The notes under the pieces were generated by a model. The model was not told the origin of the DNA. It did not search any database and saw only the letters and a list, made by a program, of their open reading frames with translations. A program made the position numbers and the translations under genes. Below are positions 28,356 through 37,847 of a DNA stretch of 64,000 bases, piece after piece (position 1 is the stretch's first letter; each line of letters starts with the position of its first letter). The stretch is from positions 1 through 64,000 of the forward strand of contig NZ_ML675580.1 of NCBI RefSeq assembly GCF_007826885.1. Reading direction: 5' to 3'. The DNA is from Candidatus Nitrosocosmicus arcticus (GTDB taxonomy: Archaea; Thermoproteota; Nitrososphaeria; Nitrososphaerales; Nitrososphaeraceae).

Positions 28356-28496
28356 TCAATTCTGGTCCAAAGCTAAGATGATGTGCTCAATAGCCTGACT
28401 TGAGGTTAACATACCATTCTTCTTGGCATATTCTTCTAGTATCTTTATTTGTCCGGGTGTAAAACAAATTGGCATAGAACGCCTTTCATTATCCAT
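28356..28496 (-). CDS. 46-residue ribbon-helix-helix-like protein
   Basis: A complete short gene from ATG 28496 to TGA 28356. The protein starts MDNERRSMPICFTPGQIKIL, continues EEYAKKNGMLTSSQAIEHII and ends LALDQN. The basic strand (RRSMPICF) and two helices separated by a Gly/Ser turn match a minimal CopG/Arc ribbon-helix-helix DNA-binding fold. It is likely a dimeric repressor. The downstream gene at 27908 is on the same strand, 247 bp away. Strong coding composition supports it despite its size. Confidence 0.65.
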   Translation of the reverse strand: MDNERRSMPICFTPGQIKILEEYAKKNGMLTSSQAIEHIILALDQN

Positions 28497-28604
28497 ATAT
28501 TTTTATGATACTTGAACCGATATTAAAATTTTATTGCGAAATGATAAAACAACCTGGTTTTGCTATCTAATCATCGTTACCCTGTCAATTTAAAAAACAT
28601 CCTT

Positions 28605-28931
28605 CTACCTTTTTAGGATATTAATTATCAAAGACTCACCCACTTGAGGTTTTCCATACGTTTCGTAATTTCGTCTAGGCATCGTAATTGTAATGCTTGT
28701 TTGGGGATAAGATTGAATTAAGGTCTGTGGTTGTGCTTTCAACATAGCCTCCATTATTGGTTGTAGTTGATCCTTCATCTCCTTATCGGGGATTGCCCTG
28801 TTTATGGCCTCGAGCATCATCTGTTGCTGTGAAACGGGCTCTAGTTCGATGTCCTCTACTAGTGTGAGGGTAACAGAAACGCCATTATCACTCAAATTTT
28901 TAATTTTATAAACATTTTCACGAATTTCCAT
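28605..28931 (-). CDS. Hypothetical protein, conserved-looking
   Basis: 108 residues, soluble. A beta-rich start (NVYKIKNLSDNGVSVTLTLV) is followed by a helical middle (QQQMMLEAINRAIPDKEMKD) and a C-terminal strand pair (TSITITMPRRNYETYGKPQV). No family is recognised. ATG at 28931. It lies on the same strand as methylmalonyl-CoA epimerase, 120 bp after it, and may be co-transcribed. Confidence 0.65.
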   Translation of the reverse strand: MEIRENVYKIKNLSDNGVSVTLTLVEDIELEPVSQQQMMLEAINRAIPDKEMKDQLQPIMEAMLKAQPQTLIQSYPQTSITITMPRRNYETYGKPQVGESLIINILKR

Positions 28932-29051
28932 CTAAAATGAATGAATCTCCTTTTTATTTAATCTTAATCATACAGTAATGAAAATCTGGAAAATCTAATA
29001 AAAAGAAGAAAGTCAAGTAGGTTACTATCTTAGCCATTATAGGTGTTTTAG

Positions 29052-29447
29052 CTAATGTGGGGCCTGGCAAAACTCTACCAGTACGCCGTTAAGAGATTTC
29101 GGATGGATGAAAGTAATTTTGCGGCCATATGAACCAGTTCTCAATTCTCCCAAAAATTTCATTCCCTTCTCCTTGGCATGATTAACGTCATTTTCTATTT
29201 CATCAGCGGTTATCGCTATATGGTGAATGCCTTCGCCCCTTTCCTTCAAAAATTTACTAATAGGACTTGTATCATCTAATGGTTCAATTAATTCAATCCT
29301 GGTGTCCTCCAAATTCAACATTACGACTTTTACCTTCTCATTTGGAACTTCCTCAACATCAATTTCATCTATTTTCAAGATTTTTTTGTAATTTTCAAGG
29401 GCCCTATTTGCATCATTCACAGCTATCGCTATGTGATCCACTCGCAT
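29052..29447 (-). CDS. mce: Methylmalonyl-CoA epimerase
   Basis: 131 residues, a single VOC (glyoxalase/bleomycin-resistance) fold pair. Metal ligands sit in VDHIAIAV (His at position 4), GIHHIAI (about 74-80) and the final GVLVEFCQAPH (Glu). RIELIEPL and GSYGRKITFIHPKSL are typical of the epimerase subfamily. It interconverts (S)- and (R)-methylmalonyl-CoA. In thaumarchaeota this step belongs to the 3-hydroxypropionate/4-hydroxybutyrate carbon-fixation cycle. Length agrees with the family. No mutase or carboxylase gene is in the window. Confidence 0.9.
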   Translation of the reverse strand: MRVDHIAIAVNDANRALENYKKILKIDEIDVEEVPNEKVKVVMLNLEDTRIELIEPLDDTSPISKFLKERGEGIHHIAITADEIENDVNHAKEKGMKFLGELRTGSYGRKITFIHPKSLNGVLVEFCQAPH

Positions 29448-29576
29448 AACTGAATATAATAAAAAATGTAGTATATATTATAAACAATAATTTTTCCGAA
29501 ATGATCCATGAGCATGCTGTAATCAGAGTTTTGATAAAAAAACAAATTTATCTAATAATTAACAGAAACTATTCGT

Positions 29577-30302
29577 ATGAAAAGAAGAGCAACAAATATT
29601 CTAGTCTTTACGTTATTTGCAACCCTTCTAATGAGTTTGTCTGTAACCCAAACTGGTCAATCCATAGTAAACGTATCAAAACTTTTTCCGGCAAATTCAA
29701 CTATTCTTCCAGGATATATCAATTGTCTGATAGACTATTCGACGAAGCAGTGTAACGAGTGTCCGCCGAACTGTATTACATTTAAGACTAGCAATTTTAT
29801 CATAAACAACAAGGATTTGGCTTCCAATTTGGACAAGATATATGAAAAATCCTTAAGACAAATATCAATCATTAAATCCGCAGATATAAATACAAATCAC
29901 ACAAAGACAGCAATCATTTATTTGCAAAGCCTGCTATTGAAAAACAATATCAAGCCCTCCGAACTAACTCTAATTACCGACATATTCAATAATATTAACC
30001 AGACAAATTCGACCACAACATTGGGAAAAACTCTTCATGCTAAAATTAAAGAGTTAGAAACAAGTAAAGATTCTAGTCCAATCGCTATATCCATTGTAAA
30101 TATCACTTCAAAGAGTGTTGATTTATTGGTAAATTCTGATAGTATCGTTCACAGAATTCAAGAATATCCCGACCTTCCATATGACATCAATGATCAAAAG
30201 GAATGGATTAACAACATCCTCTCTAGCACTATCGTAGGATGTGAAATTTCGGGTCTGTTAGGCTGCCTAATGGCATCTATAGTAACTTCAGGAATAGTGT
30301 AA
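29577..30302 (+). CDS. Exported protein of unknown family
   Basis: 241 residues. The signal peptide has KRR, then a hydrophobic stretch (about 7-25), with likely cleavage near TQTGQS. The mature part has a Cys cluster (CLIDYSTKQCNECPPNC, four Cys within 17 residues) that could be a disulphide knot or metal site. It also has many N-glycosylation sequons (NQTNST and others), helices, and a C-terminal CEISGLLGCLMASIV segment that is hydrophobic enough to be a membrane anchor. Not recognised. ATG 29577. Confidence 0.65.
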   Translation: MKRRATNILVFTLFATLLMSLSVTQTGQSIVNVSKLFPANSTILPGYINCLIDYSTKQCNECPPNCITFKTSNFIINNKDLASNLDKIYEKSLRQISIIKSADINTNHTKTAIIYLQSLLLKNNIKPSELTLITDIFNNINQTNSTTTLGKTLHAKIKELETSKDSSPIAISIVNITSKSVDLLVNSDSIVHRIQEYPDLPYDINDQKEWINNILSSTIVGCEISGLLGCLMASIVTSGIV

Positions 30303-30308
30303 GGAAGA

Positions 30309-30785
30309 TCAATTAACATAAGTAGATAAGGGTATTGAAACGTAGACGATTTTTTTTGGTCTTATTTTTAATATTACTCTTCTTTCTTCCATCTTACTTA
30401 GCGGATATCTATCTAGGTTCAAATATTTTTTTGATAGTTTATTGAAATGATGGTTTGCCCCTACTGTGGTCTTATCGGTCACGTTCCCTATAATCGAGGC
30501 AGTTTCATATGGGTTTGCCATGCTAAATATTGATAAACCTACCTTAGCATTAATGGCTGTATACTTTTCTTTTGACCTCCCCAGAGCGGTATTTCCTAAT
30601 AAATCATGATTCTCATCATAATCAATCCATATTGGAGTGACCTGCGGGAAGCCACTAGGCAATATTGTGGCTAGAGATGCGAAATTTCTTCCATCTAAAA
30701 GGTTTAATATTTGATGACTAAACACAATTTTCTGTACCACGAATAAAAATATAACCTTTGTAATCAAACAACATATGGACACCAT
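30309..30785 (-). CDS. PPOX-fold (pyridoxamine phosphate oxidase / F420-dependent) family protein
   Basis: 158 residues. LLDGRNFASLATILPSGFPQ, VTPIWIDYDENHDLLGNTAL, GRSKEKYTAINAKVGLSI and ASIIGNVTD give the split beta-barrel of the PPOX class F420-dependent group. Such proteins bind FMN or F420 and reduce or oxidise small molecules, or bind haem. ATG 30785 gives a hydrophobic N-terminal extension of about 20 residues not usual in the family. GTG 30740 (MVQKIVFSHQ) would give a standard start, so the N terminus is uncertain. The stop nearly meets that of the gene at 29577 (convergent, 6 bp). Confidence 0.75.
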   Translation of the reverse strand: MVSICCLITKVIFLFVVQKIVFSHQILNLLDGRNFASLATILPSGFPQVTPIWIDYDENHDLLGNTALGRSKEKYTAINAKVGLSIFSMANPYETASIIGNVTDKTTVGANHHFNKLSKKYLNLDRYPLSKMEERRVILKIRPKKIVYVSIPLSTYVN

Positions 30786-30901
30786 ACGGTATTTTCCTTA
30801 AAGATACAAATTGGCAGTATTAATATATTAAAAAGTGGTCCACGAAGGAGTTGTTTCATCAGATAAAAACTTAATAATTCTGAGTCACATATAGAATATG
30901 A

Positions 30902-31126
30902 TTGGGGATTATTGTAACTCTTATTCTTATAGTAATAATAGCACTTGTAATTTTGGGAATAGGATGGACAAATTTTTTTTCTGCTATAATGAAAGGGGCA
31001 GACAAAGTAACAGACATTCCAGTAGTTAGAAACATAACTGATACTGCCCAAGTCGAGTTGAATAAAATACTAAATAATGTATCAAACAGTGTAGGAAACA
31101 ATGTAGTAAATAATGTAGTAAATTAG
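30902..31126 (+). CDS. Small single-span membrane protein
   Basis: 74 residues from TTG 30902; a stop lies just upstream in frame. One strong membrane span (about 3-26, IVTLILIVIIALVILGIGW) is followed by an amphipathic helix and an Asn/Val repeat tail (NNVSNSVGNNVVNNVVN). Orientation suggests the N terminus is outside. Short proteins of this shape are frequent in Nitrososphaeria. Role unknown. Confidence 0.55.
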   Translation: MGIIVTLILIVIIALVILGIGWTNFFSAIMKGADKVTDIPVVRNITDTAQVELNKILNNVSNSVGNNVVNNVVN

Positions 31127-31217
31127 ATTACACGTACACGTCCACAGCGGAGCAGAATTGCGTGAAGAATCAGACCAGCATAGTAAAATATTTTTAATAA
31201 TTGACCTAAAAAATTAA

Positions 31218-31370
31218 TTAATGGCTATGGCCACAACCACAACCTGCATGTCCACCACCGCTATTATCCTGCTGTTGTTGTTCTACACAAGTAGGGCACT
31301 TAGATTGTTGAGTTTCTGACATGAACATAGTTCCACATGATGAACATTTCATTTTTTGAATTCCTTCCAT
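31218..31370 (-). CDS. 50-residue metal-binding mini-protein with His/Cys tail
   Basis: A complete short gene, ATG 31370 to TAA 31218. MEGIQKMKCSSCGTMFMSET, then KCPTC, forms a two-pair zinc knuckle. It is followed by a Gln-rich linker and the tail GGGHAGCGCGHSH. The tail has three His and two Cys in 13 residues and should bind soft metals (Cu, Zn or Ni). It lies 81 bp after the ATPase operon on the same strand but beyond a T-tract, so it may be independent. It could be a copper or zinc buffer or chaperone. Confidence 0.7.
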   Translation of the reverse strand: MEGIQKMKCSSCGTMFMSETQQSKCPTCVEQQQQDNSGGGHAGCGCGHSH

Positions 31371-31444
31371 AATAAAATTCGGTTTTTAAACTAATTAATA
31401 GTTATCTACGAGAAATTGACACTAGAGTCGATCAAAAGAAGTGT

Positions 31445-31451
31445 AAAAAAA
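31445..31451 (-). terminator. T-tract after the ATPase operon
   Basis: Seven T residues on the minus strand directly after the stop codon of the last ATPase gene. Archaeal termination typically uses such T-runs. No stem is needed or seen. Confidence 0.4.
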
Positions 31452-33473
31452 TTATTTTGGCGTTTGGGTCGGATATTGATTATGTGTATATCTACGCCGG
31501 AATCCAAAAGGCTTAAACGGTCTTCCATTACCGTGATAGAATTTTGAGAAAAATTCAACATACAGCAACCTAGCACCCTGAATGCCTGGTTCAAATACAC
31601 CTAGAATGATATTGAACAAGTGCCCCACTATGAGTATAATAAATCCTACTAGCGCAAAAATTATTCCGTTATCGTGGACCCTGAGGAATACATGATCGAT
31701 CACGTCTGCCAATATAATCGAAGCCATCATTATACCAACAAGCCTAGTAAAAGAAAGTATATGACTTATTATTGATGGCAATTCCATCATGGCTCTTGTT
31801 CCTTCGCCATAAAACATTAATCCTATACCCCCAAATATCAGTGCAAAATATAGTGCACCTTGTACACTAGCCATTGGATTAATATTTTCATGGCCTATCA
31901 ACCCTAATCCAATAAATACAACACCCCATCCAAACATTAGCCAGCCGATTTTACCAATCGCATGTCTCTTATTTCCATGACTATAGTCATTTATTATACC
32001 AAGGATGAATCCGAATGATACCATTCCTAAACCTACATATCCGCTTATCAACAATAGCTTACGTAGTCCGAATGTTGACAACGGATCAAATATAGTACCA
32101 TCTTCCGGCAAGTGGAGACCGCCAATACTATTCAAGAACGCAAATACATATTCATTAAGATGGAAGCCGAAATAAAGGTTAAAGCAGAATCCTAGAACAA
32201 TTGCTATTATACAGCCAGGAGTAATTGCTTTTGCAATTTTGACCATCTGAGTAGGTTGCAGTATTGTCTTACCAAAATTTCTAAGAAATTTTGGCATAAT
32301 GGTAAAGTTCTTCTTTCCTCCTTCAACTCGCCTAATTACCCATCTTGAAACTAGTAAAATTACTATCGCGTAACCTACATCAGCGAACATCATTCCGTAA
32401 AATACTGGAAAGACAAGTGCAAACACGAGTGTAGGATCAAACTCATTGCCCGATGGGAGAGAATAAAATCTTATAAAGGATTCGTACACTCTTAAGCGCT
32501 TTGGGTTATCTTGTAATGTAGGTGGCACTTCATTTGTATTTAAAACAAACATCATGGTTCCCTTGCTGTGCTTCTCAACTGCAGCTTTTGTATTTTCAAT
32601 CATCGACTTGGGAATCCAACCTTCCAAAGTAAAAGTGTCCCAGGTGACCCCAAGATTGTCAATTACTTCCAGTTTCTTATTTTCGATATCTAGTTGTTCC
32701 TCGAGTCCTTTTAGCAATGAATAATCGGCCTGAGAAACTGCCAATAGTTGACTGTTAATATTTGCTAATTTCTTTTCAAACTTCTCAAGATTATGCATTA
32801 GGTTCTCTATGACTTCTTGCGGTTTACCTTTTAAAGGTGGAACAGCCTCCATATGCACATTATAAAGATTAATAATAGAAGCCAATGCGTTAGAGGGATA
32901 CCGCGGTAAAACAACTAAAACAAATTCAGTAATTTTTTCACCGCCTTTTGAGTACAATACTATATCTTGGTTATTTGACTCAAGTTTTTTCTTGAATTCA
33001 GAATATCTCTCGCTAGCAATACGTCCAAAGAACGAACGGGCAGATTTAAGATGTAAGATATCCAAATCTTCTGGAAAAAAGGAAAATTCCCCAATCAGTT
33101 TGATATTATTTTGGGCATTCCTTATTTCAGTGAGTATGTTTTCTTTCTCCCTTTCCAGTGAAGCTACATTTTTATCAATATCTAAACGTAACAACGCGTT
33201 ATCCATTTCATCAATAGATGAAAATCTAATTTTTTCCCCTAAGGAAGTTGGAGGAAGAGCACTGAGCAAACCCCTGATTCGAATTAATTGATCTGCAATA
33301 TGCCTGTGAGCATCGCTTTCCTTCTCAGTACTCAAATAAGATGAGATTTCTTTAGAAATTTGTTCAATCTGAATAACGCTCATCTCTTGCAAAATTGACA
33401 CAATCTGTTGTCTATATTTTTTCAATCCTAAAACAGCTATCTTGGACATAGCTTCAGGTCTTAATAATGTCAA
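31452..33473 (-). CDS. atpI: A/V-type ATPase subunit I (a subunit, proton channel stator)
   Basis: 673 residues. The N-terminal half (about 1-330) is a soluble coiled-coil stalk domain. The C-terminal half has seven or eight spans beginning near FDPTLVFALVFPVFYGMMFA. The conserved channel region LPSIISHILSFTRLVGIMMA carries the essential Arg facing the c-ring Glu. It is the last gene of the operon, 15 bp after the H-like subunit. In most described archaeal operons subunit I lies at the front, so its terminal place here is notable. ATG at 33473 gives MTLLRPEAMSKIAVLG, the standard opening of the family. Confidence 0.93.
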   Translation of the reverse strand: MTLLRPEAMSKIAVLGLKKYRQQIVSILQEMSVIQIEQISKEISSYLSTEKESDAHRHIADQLIRIRGLLSALPPTSLGEKIRFSSIDEMDNALLRLDIDKNVASLEREKENILTEIRNAQNNIKLIGEFSFFPEDLDILHLKSARSFFGRIASERYSEFKKKLESNNQDIVLYSKGGEKITEFVLVVLPRYPSNALASIINLYNVHMEAVPPLKGKPQEVIENLMHNLEKFEKKLANINSQLLAVSQADYSLLKGLEEQLDIENKKLEVIDNLGVTWDTFTLEGWIPKSMIENTKAAVEKHSKGTMMFVLNTNEVPPTLQDNPKRLRVYESFIRFYSLPSGNEFDPTLVFALVFPVFYGMMFADVGYAIVILLVSRWVIRRVEGGKKNFTIMPKFLRNFGKTILQPTQMVKIAKAITPGCIIAIVLGFCFNLYFGFHLNEYVFAFLNSIGGLHLPEDGTIFDPLSTFGLRKLLLISGYVGLGMVSFGFILGIINDYSHGNKRHAIGKIGWLMFGWGVVFIGLGLIGHENINPMASVQGALYFALIFGGIGLMFYGEGTRAMMELPSIISHILSFTRLVGIMMASIILADVIDHVFLRVHDNGIIFALVGFIILIVGHLFNIILGVFEPGIQGARLLYVEFFSKFYHGNGRPFKPFGFRRRYTHNQYPTQTPK

Positions 33474-33488
33474 GACAAAGGCTCCCTG

Positions 33489-33824
33489 TTATTTAATTCC
33501 TGAAAGCAAAATTTCCAATATTTCTTTCATCATCGTTTGTTCAAACTGGAATGTAATACTCTTTGCTTTATTTTCAGCCTCAGAAATTATGATCTTTGCT
33601 TCTTCATTTGCTTTCATTCTGGATTTCTCTATACTAGTTTCAACTAATAACCTTCCTTCATTTTCAACGTTTGTAACTGAATTTTCCAAATCCGCCTCAA
33701 GGCTTTTAATCTGATTTTGAACCTCTTCTTTGCGCTCATCAATTTCCTTTTGGACTTTATCTTCAATCTGTTTAATCTGCACTAAAGACTGAATATATTG
33801 CTCCTGATCTTGAATATCAGACAT
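33489..33824 (-). CDS. atpH: A/V-type ATPase peripheral-stalk subunit H/G-like coiled coil
   Basis: 111 residues, almost wholly a coiled coil (QEQYIQSLVQIKQIEDKVQK onward), rich in Glu, Lys and Gln. No membrane span. Size and position fit the H (G in eukaryotic V-ATPases) subunit, which pairs with subunit E to form the peripheral stalk. Sequence alone gives weak family specificity; the operon context supports the call. It starts 3 bp after the 47-residue membrane protein. Confidence 0.75.
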   Translation of the reverse strand: MSDIQDQEQYIQSLVQIKQIEDKVQKEIDERKEEVQNQIKSLEADLENSVTNVENEGRLLVETSIEKSRMKANEEAKIIISEAENKAKSITFQFEQTMMKEILEILLSGIK

Positions 33825-33827
33825 TTT

Positions 33828-33971
33828 TTAGTTTACTCCAAATAAGTATCGTACAATAAATATCAACATAATAACTGCTGCAAGAATGTTTCCAATTTTT
33901 ATTACCCTTGTAATTCGATAAAATTTTCTTTGTTTGTCATTTGAAAAGCCTCTAAAATCATTACCTTTCAT
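33828..33971 (-). CDS. 47-residue single-span membrane protein inside the ATPase operon
   Basis: ATG 33971 to TAA 33828. The protein starts MKGNDFRGFSNDKQRKFYRI, has a basic stretch, then one membrane span (about 26-44, IGNILAAVIMLIFIVRYLFG). It fits exactly between subunit D (4-bp gap) and the H-like subunit (3-bp gap), so translation and transcription are coupled with ATPase genes. This argues that it is real and works with the complex. It is not a subunit I recognise. It might be an assembly factor, a small Vo-associated subunit analogous in size to the small e-type subunits of eukaryotic V-ATPases, or a membrane anchor for the stalk. Confidence 0.75.
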   Translation of the reverse strand: MKGNDFRGFSNDKQRKFYRITRVIKIGNILAAVIMLIFIVRYLFGVN

Positions 33972-33975
33972 ATCC

Positions 33976-34641
33976 TTATACATTTAACTCTGGTTCAACC
34001 CCTCTCAACTCTTGCATCTCTCTTTCACCCATCTTTCTTTTTACTGTTTTTAACATTATAAATGTGTCACGCTCTATTTCTTCTAATCTAAATGTAATAA
34101 ATTTAACAGCATCCATTAGCCTCGGAATAAAAACGTTCTCTATAGCATTTGACTTCCGTTTTGTCCTTTCTATTTCATATAGGAGTTTCCTTAATGCGGT
34201 TTCTTTCTCAGCTACATCCAAGACAATTTTGTGAATTCTATTGAAAGAACTAATTGCCTCATTAATTGAGGTGGGTAATTCCAGCAAATATTCCTCATAT
34301 ACCTTATTTTGACCACCTTCAAGTCTAGGAATATGCACACCCATTATGCTTTTTGATTTGACATTGAGTTTACCCATCATTGGCAACTTCATTGATTCAT
34401 TTTCTAATCTCATAGATCCTGCTAAAATTTCCGCCATCCTTATTGATTCGTATCCCTTGATGAGCTCGGTCTGCAAATTTTCTCGTAAAGCTGCAGCAGT
34501 TTTACTAGTATTAAAAAATTCTAATATAAGTGCTTGACGTTTTAATTTTAACAATTTTAATCCCTTTTTTGCTATAAGGATTCTCCGCTTCGTGCGTATG
34601 TACTCTAATCTTGTTGGCCTAATATCCGAAATAGAAGGCAT
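33976..34641 (-). CDS. atpD: A/V-type ATPase subunit D (central rotor shaft)
   Basis: 221 residues. It opens RPTRLEYIRTKRRILIAKKG and LLKLKRQALILEFF, then a long helical hairpin and the closing NAIENVFIPRLMDAVKFITF, the diagnostic signature of subunit D. It forms the central shaft that turns inside the A3B3 head. The gap to subunit B is 6 bp. ATG 34641. Confidence 0.93.
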   Translation of the reverse strand: MPSISDIRPTRLEYIRTKRRILIAKKGLKLLKLKRQALILEFFNTSKTAAALRENLQTELIKGYESIRMAEILAGSMRLENESMKLPMMGKLNVKSKSIMGVHIPRLEGGQNKVYEEYLLELPTSINEAISSFNRIHKIVLDVAEKETALRKLLYEIERTKRKSNAIENVFIPRLMDAVKFITFRLEEIERDTFIMLKTVKRKMGEREMQELRGVEPELNV

Positions 34642-34647
34642 TTGTTT

Positions 34648-36057
34648 CTATTGCTCCTCTTTTTCTTCATCTTCTTGAATTGTGGACTTTTTCCTATATT
34701 TTGCAATAAATTCTGGTTTAATACGCTTCATTTCAGATTCTGGAAGATCCGACAATAGTTCCCAACCGATTGAAAGTGTTTGTTCAATGGATCTATTTTC
34801 ATCGATACCTTGGTTAACGAACTTTCTCTCAAAATTATTTGCAATTGCCAGGAACTTTCTATCTATTTCACTTAATGCCTCCTCCCCTACGATTGCTGTG
34901 AGAGCCCGGGCATCTTTTCCTTGGGCATATGCTGCGTACAACTGATCGGCTAGACTCCTGTGATCTTCTCGAGTCCTTCCGCTTCCTATCCCCTGGTTCA
35001 TTAGCCGAGATAAGCTGGTAAGGACATCCACTGGAGGTTGTATGTTTAACCTGTGCAACTCTCTGCTCATTACTATTTGACCTTCCGTAATGTATCCAGT
35101 TAAGTCAGGAATTGGATGTGTAATATCATCAGCAGGCATGGCCAAAATCGGAATTTGGGTTACTGAACCCTTTCTCCCTTTTATCTTTCCGGCCCTTTCG
35201 TAAATTGAAGCAAGATCAGTGTACATATATCCAGGATAACCCCTTCTACCGGGAACTTCTTCCCTAGCCGCCGATATCTCTCTTAATGCTTCGCAATAGT
35301 TAGTCATGTCGGTCATGATTACAAGAACATGCATTTCCCTTTCGTAAGCAAGAAATTCAGCTGTCGTCAATGCTAATCGAGGTGTAAGAATACGTTCCAT
35401 AGAGGGGTCGGACGACAAATTAAGGAATAATACACTCCTTCCCAAAGCACCGCTTTCCTCAAATTGCTTTATAAAAAAATTAGATTCCTCACTTGTGATT
35501 CCTATTGCAGCAAATACAACAGAGAAGGACTCTGAGGAACCAAGAACCTTAGCTTGTCTAGCTATTTGGGAGGCTAGTAGATTATGAGGCAAGCCGGCAC
35601 CTGAAAAAATTGGCAGCTTTTGACCTCTTACAAGCGTGTTCATACCATCGATGTTAGACATGCCGGTTTGGATGAATTCAGAAGGCTCTTCTCTGGAATA
35701 AGGGTTAATACCCGAACCTACCAGATCATATCTTTCTTTAGAAATAATTTTTGGGCCATTGTCTCGAGGGTTACCTAAACCATCAAATGTCCTTCCTAAC
35801 ATTTCATCAGAAACAGAAATCATTGCAGTTTCGCCTGTAAACCTTGTAGAGGTATTTTCAGTTCCCAGTCCATAGGTTTGGCCAAATACCTGGACAACTG
35901 CTAGTCCTTCCCTTGTATCCAATACTTGTCCCAAGCGCCTCTCTCCGTTCACTAATTTTATCTCTACCATCTCACCATATGCAGCATCTTTGACTCCCTC
36001 GATAAATATCAAAGGACCGGCAATCTTTGCGAGATGCTTATAAGCTATATTTGACAT
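34648..36057 (-). CDS. atpB: A/V-type ATPase subunit B (non-catalytic nucleotide subunit)
   Basis: 469 residues. It lacks a canonical P-loop (the corresponding segment is [20 protein letters not shown]), as expected of the B subunit. It has the conserved [20 protein letters not shown] block and [20 protein letters not shown], whose Arg reaches the catalytic site of subunit A. The acidic C-terminal tail is EEDEEKEEQ-like. One base separates it from subunit A upstream. Confidence 0.95.
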   Translation of the reverse strand: MSNIAYKHLAKIAGPLIFIEGVKDAAYGEMVEIKLVNGERRLGQVLDTREGLAVVQVFGQTYGLGTENTSTRFTGETAMISVSDEMLGRTFDGLGNPRDNGPKIISKERYDLVGSGINPYSREEPSEFIQTGMSNIDGMNTLVRGQKLPIFSGAGLPHNLLASQIARQAKVLGSSESFSVVFAAIGITSEESNFFIKQFEESGALGRSVLFLNLSSDPSMERILTPRLALTTAEFLAYEREMHVLVIMTDMTNYCEALREISAAREEVPGRRGYPGYMYTDLASIYERAGKIKGRKGSVTQIPILAMPADDITHPIPDLTGYITEGQIVMSRELHRLNIQPPVDVLTSLSRLMNQGIGSGRTREDHRSLADQLYAAYAQGKDARALTAIVGEEALSEIDRKFLAIANNFERKFVNQGIDENRSIEQTLSIGWELLSDLPESEMKRIKPEFIAKYRKKSTIQEDEEKEEQ

Positions 36058-36058
36058 T

Positions 36059-37825
36059 TTAACGAGAAACCTCCATTAACAACTCTTTAAACTGGTTATT
36101 CATATTTATTTTAATTTCCTCGACTTTTTGTTCAACCTGGTCTTCCTTGGTCCATTTTATCATCGATAATTCTTTTCGTGCCCCGATGGAACTTATTTTA
36201 GTTGATGTTACGCCCTTCTTAATAGCATCTGCTTCCAATCTGCCAAATTCTAAAATAGTTGCCAACATCAAAAACTGTTTCTTTATTGAGGTATATGTAT
36301 CAACCTCATCGTATGCGCTTTGTTGTAAGTAATCTTCTCTAATAGAACGAGCCGTATCCAAAATCCCTTTTTCAGGTTCAGGGAGAGCATCATACCCTAT
36401 TAGCTGAACAATTTCCTGTAGCTCAGATTCTCTCTGCAGAATTCCTAGTGCCTCCTTCCTCAATGTAGTCCATTGCGGCGAAATATTATGCTTGTACCAT
36501 TCATCCATATCGTCTGCGTACAATGAGTAACTTGTCAACCAATTTATTGATGGAAAGTGCCTTCTTGATGCCAAATTAGCGTCTAACCCCCAGAACACAC
36601 GTGTAACCCTCAAGGTATTTTGGGAAACAGGTTCGGAAAAATCTCCACCAGGCGGTGAAACGGCTCCTACTAATGTCAATGATCCTACCCTTTTTTCTGG
36701 TGAAATCACAACTGCTTTTCCTCCCCTTTCATAAAATTCAGCCAAGCGCCTGCCCAGATAAGCAGGATACCCTTCTTCGCCGGGCATTTCCTCAAGTCTA
36801 CCCGAAATCTCTCTCAGGGCTTCAGCCCATCTGGAAGTACTGTCGGCCATCAATGCGACATCGTATCCCATGTCTCGGTAATATTCACCCATGGTTATAC
36901 CCGTGTAGATGCTTGCTTCACGTGCAGCTACCGGCATATTAGAGGTATTGGCAACCAAAATTGTTCTCTCCATTAAAGGCCTCTTTGATTTTGGGTCTTC
37001 TAGCTCAGGGAAAGTAGTAAGTATCTCAGTCATTTCATTCCCTCGTTCTCCGCAACCAATGTACACGATAACACTGCTATCAGCCCATTTTGCAAGTTGC
37101 TGTTGGGTTACTGTTTTTCCACTGCCGAATGGGCCGGGTATTGCAGCGGTTCCTCCCTTAGCAACAGGGAAGAAGGTATCCAATACTCGTTGTCCGGTAA
37201 GTAAGGGCGATTCGGGTGGCAACTTTTTAAAGACGGGTCTGGGTGTTCTTACCATCCACCAGCTAGACATTCCAACAACTGATTTCCCGTTTGTTGTTTT
37301 TATTTCAGCTACGTTCTCATTTACAGTATATTTACCCTCACTTATTTCAGATATTTTGCCGTTAATTCCAAAAGGCACCATTATTTTATGACTAATGAGC
37401 GGGGTTTCCTGAACCTCACCCAATATTTCACCTTCTTGAACTTCATCATTTTTATTTTTTCTAGTAATGAATTCCCATTTCTTGTGTTGATCTAACGCTG
37501 GAATTGTGACACCTCTCCCTATAAAATCTCCACTCTTTTCTCTTAAAACATCTAATGGGCGCTGAATCCCGTCATAAATAGATTTTAGTAAACCTGGTCC
37601 TAATTGCATGGACAAAGGTCTCTTAGTATTAATTATTTTTTCACCAGGCCTTAACCCTGTGGTATCTTCATAAACCTGAATAGTGGCCTTATTTCCTTCC
37701 AAACGAATAATCTCTCCTAATAATCCTAATTCTCCAATACGTACAACATGATACATTTCTGCATCCTCTACATCAGTAGCCACAACTACTGATCCTGAAA
37801 TACGTGATACTATTGAACTTGACAT
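36059..37825 (-). CDS. atpA: A/V-type ATPase catalytic subunit A
   Basis: 588 residues, the usual archaeal length with no intein. Walker A GPFGSGKT with Lys237, the catalytic Glu in [20 protein letters not shown], the non-homologous insert of A-subunits (about 120-190), and the [20 protein letters not shown] block are all intact. It hydrolyses or makes ATP in the A3B3 head. ATG 37825 follows subunit F by 22 bp. Sequence alone does not decide between proton pumping and ATP synthesis. Confidence 0.97.
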   Translation of the reverse strand: MSSSIVSRISGSVVVATDVEDAEMYHVVRIGELGLLGEIIRLEGNKATIQVYEDTTGLRPGEKIINTKRPLSMQLGPGLLKSIYDGIQRPLDVLREKSGDFIGRGVTIPALDQHKKWEFITRKNKNDEVQEGEILGEVQETPLISHKIMVPFGINGKISEISEGKYTVNENVAEIKTTNGKSVVGMSSWWMVRTPRPVFKKLPPESPLLTGQRVLDTFFPVAKGGTAAIPGPFGSGKTVTQQQLAKWADSSVIVYIGCGERGNEMTEILTTFPELEDPKSKRPLMERTILVANTSNMPVAAREASIYTGITMGEYYRDMGYDVALMADSTSRWAEALREISGRLEEMPGEEGYPAYLGRRLAEFYERGGKAVVISPEKRVGSLTLVGAVSPPGGDFSEPVSQNTLRVTRVFWGLDANLASRRHFPSINWLTSYSLYADDMDEWYKHNISPQWTTLRKEALGILQRESELQEIVQLIGYDALPEPEKGILDTARSIREDYLQQSAYDEVDTYTSIKKQFLMLATILEFGRLEADAIKKGVTSTKISSIGARKELSMIKWTKEDQVEQKVEEIKINMNNQFKELLMEVSR

Positions 37826-37847
37826 ATTTCCCTACCTTTCACTCTTA

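Noticed and set aside
29501-29755. 84-codon frame overlapping the exported protein gene at 29577
   Set aside because: Out of frame with a gene that has a clear signal peptide and longer coding track.
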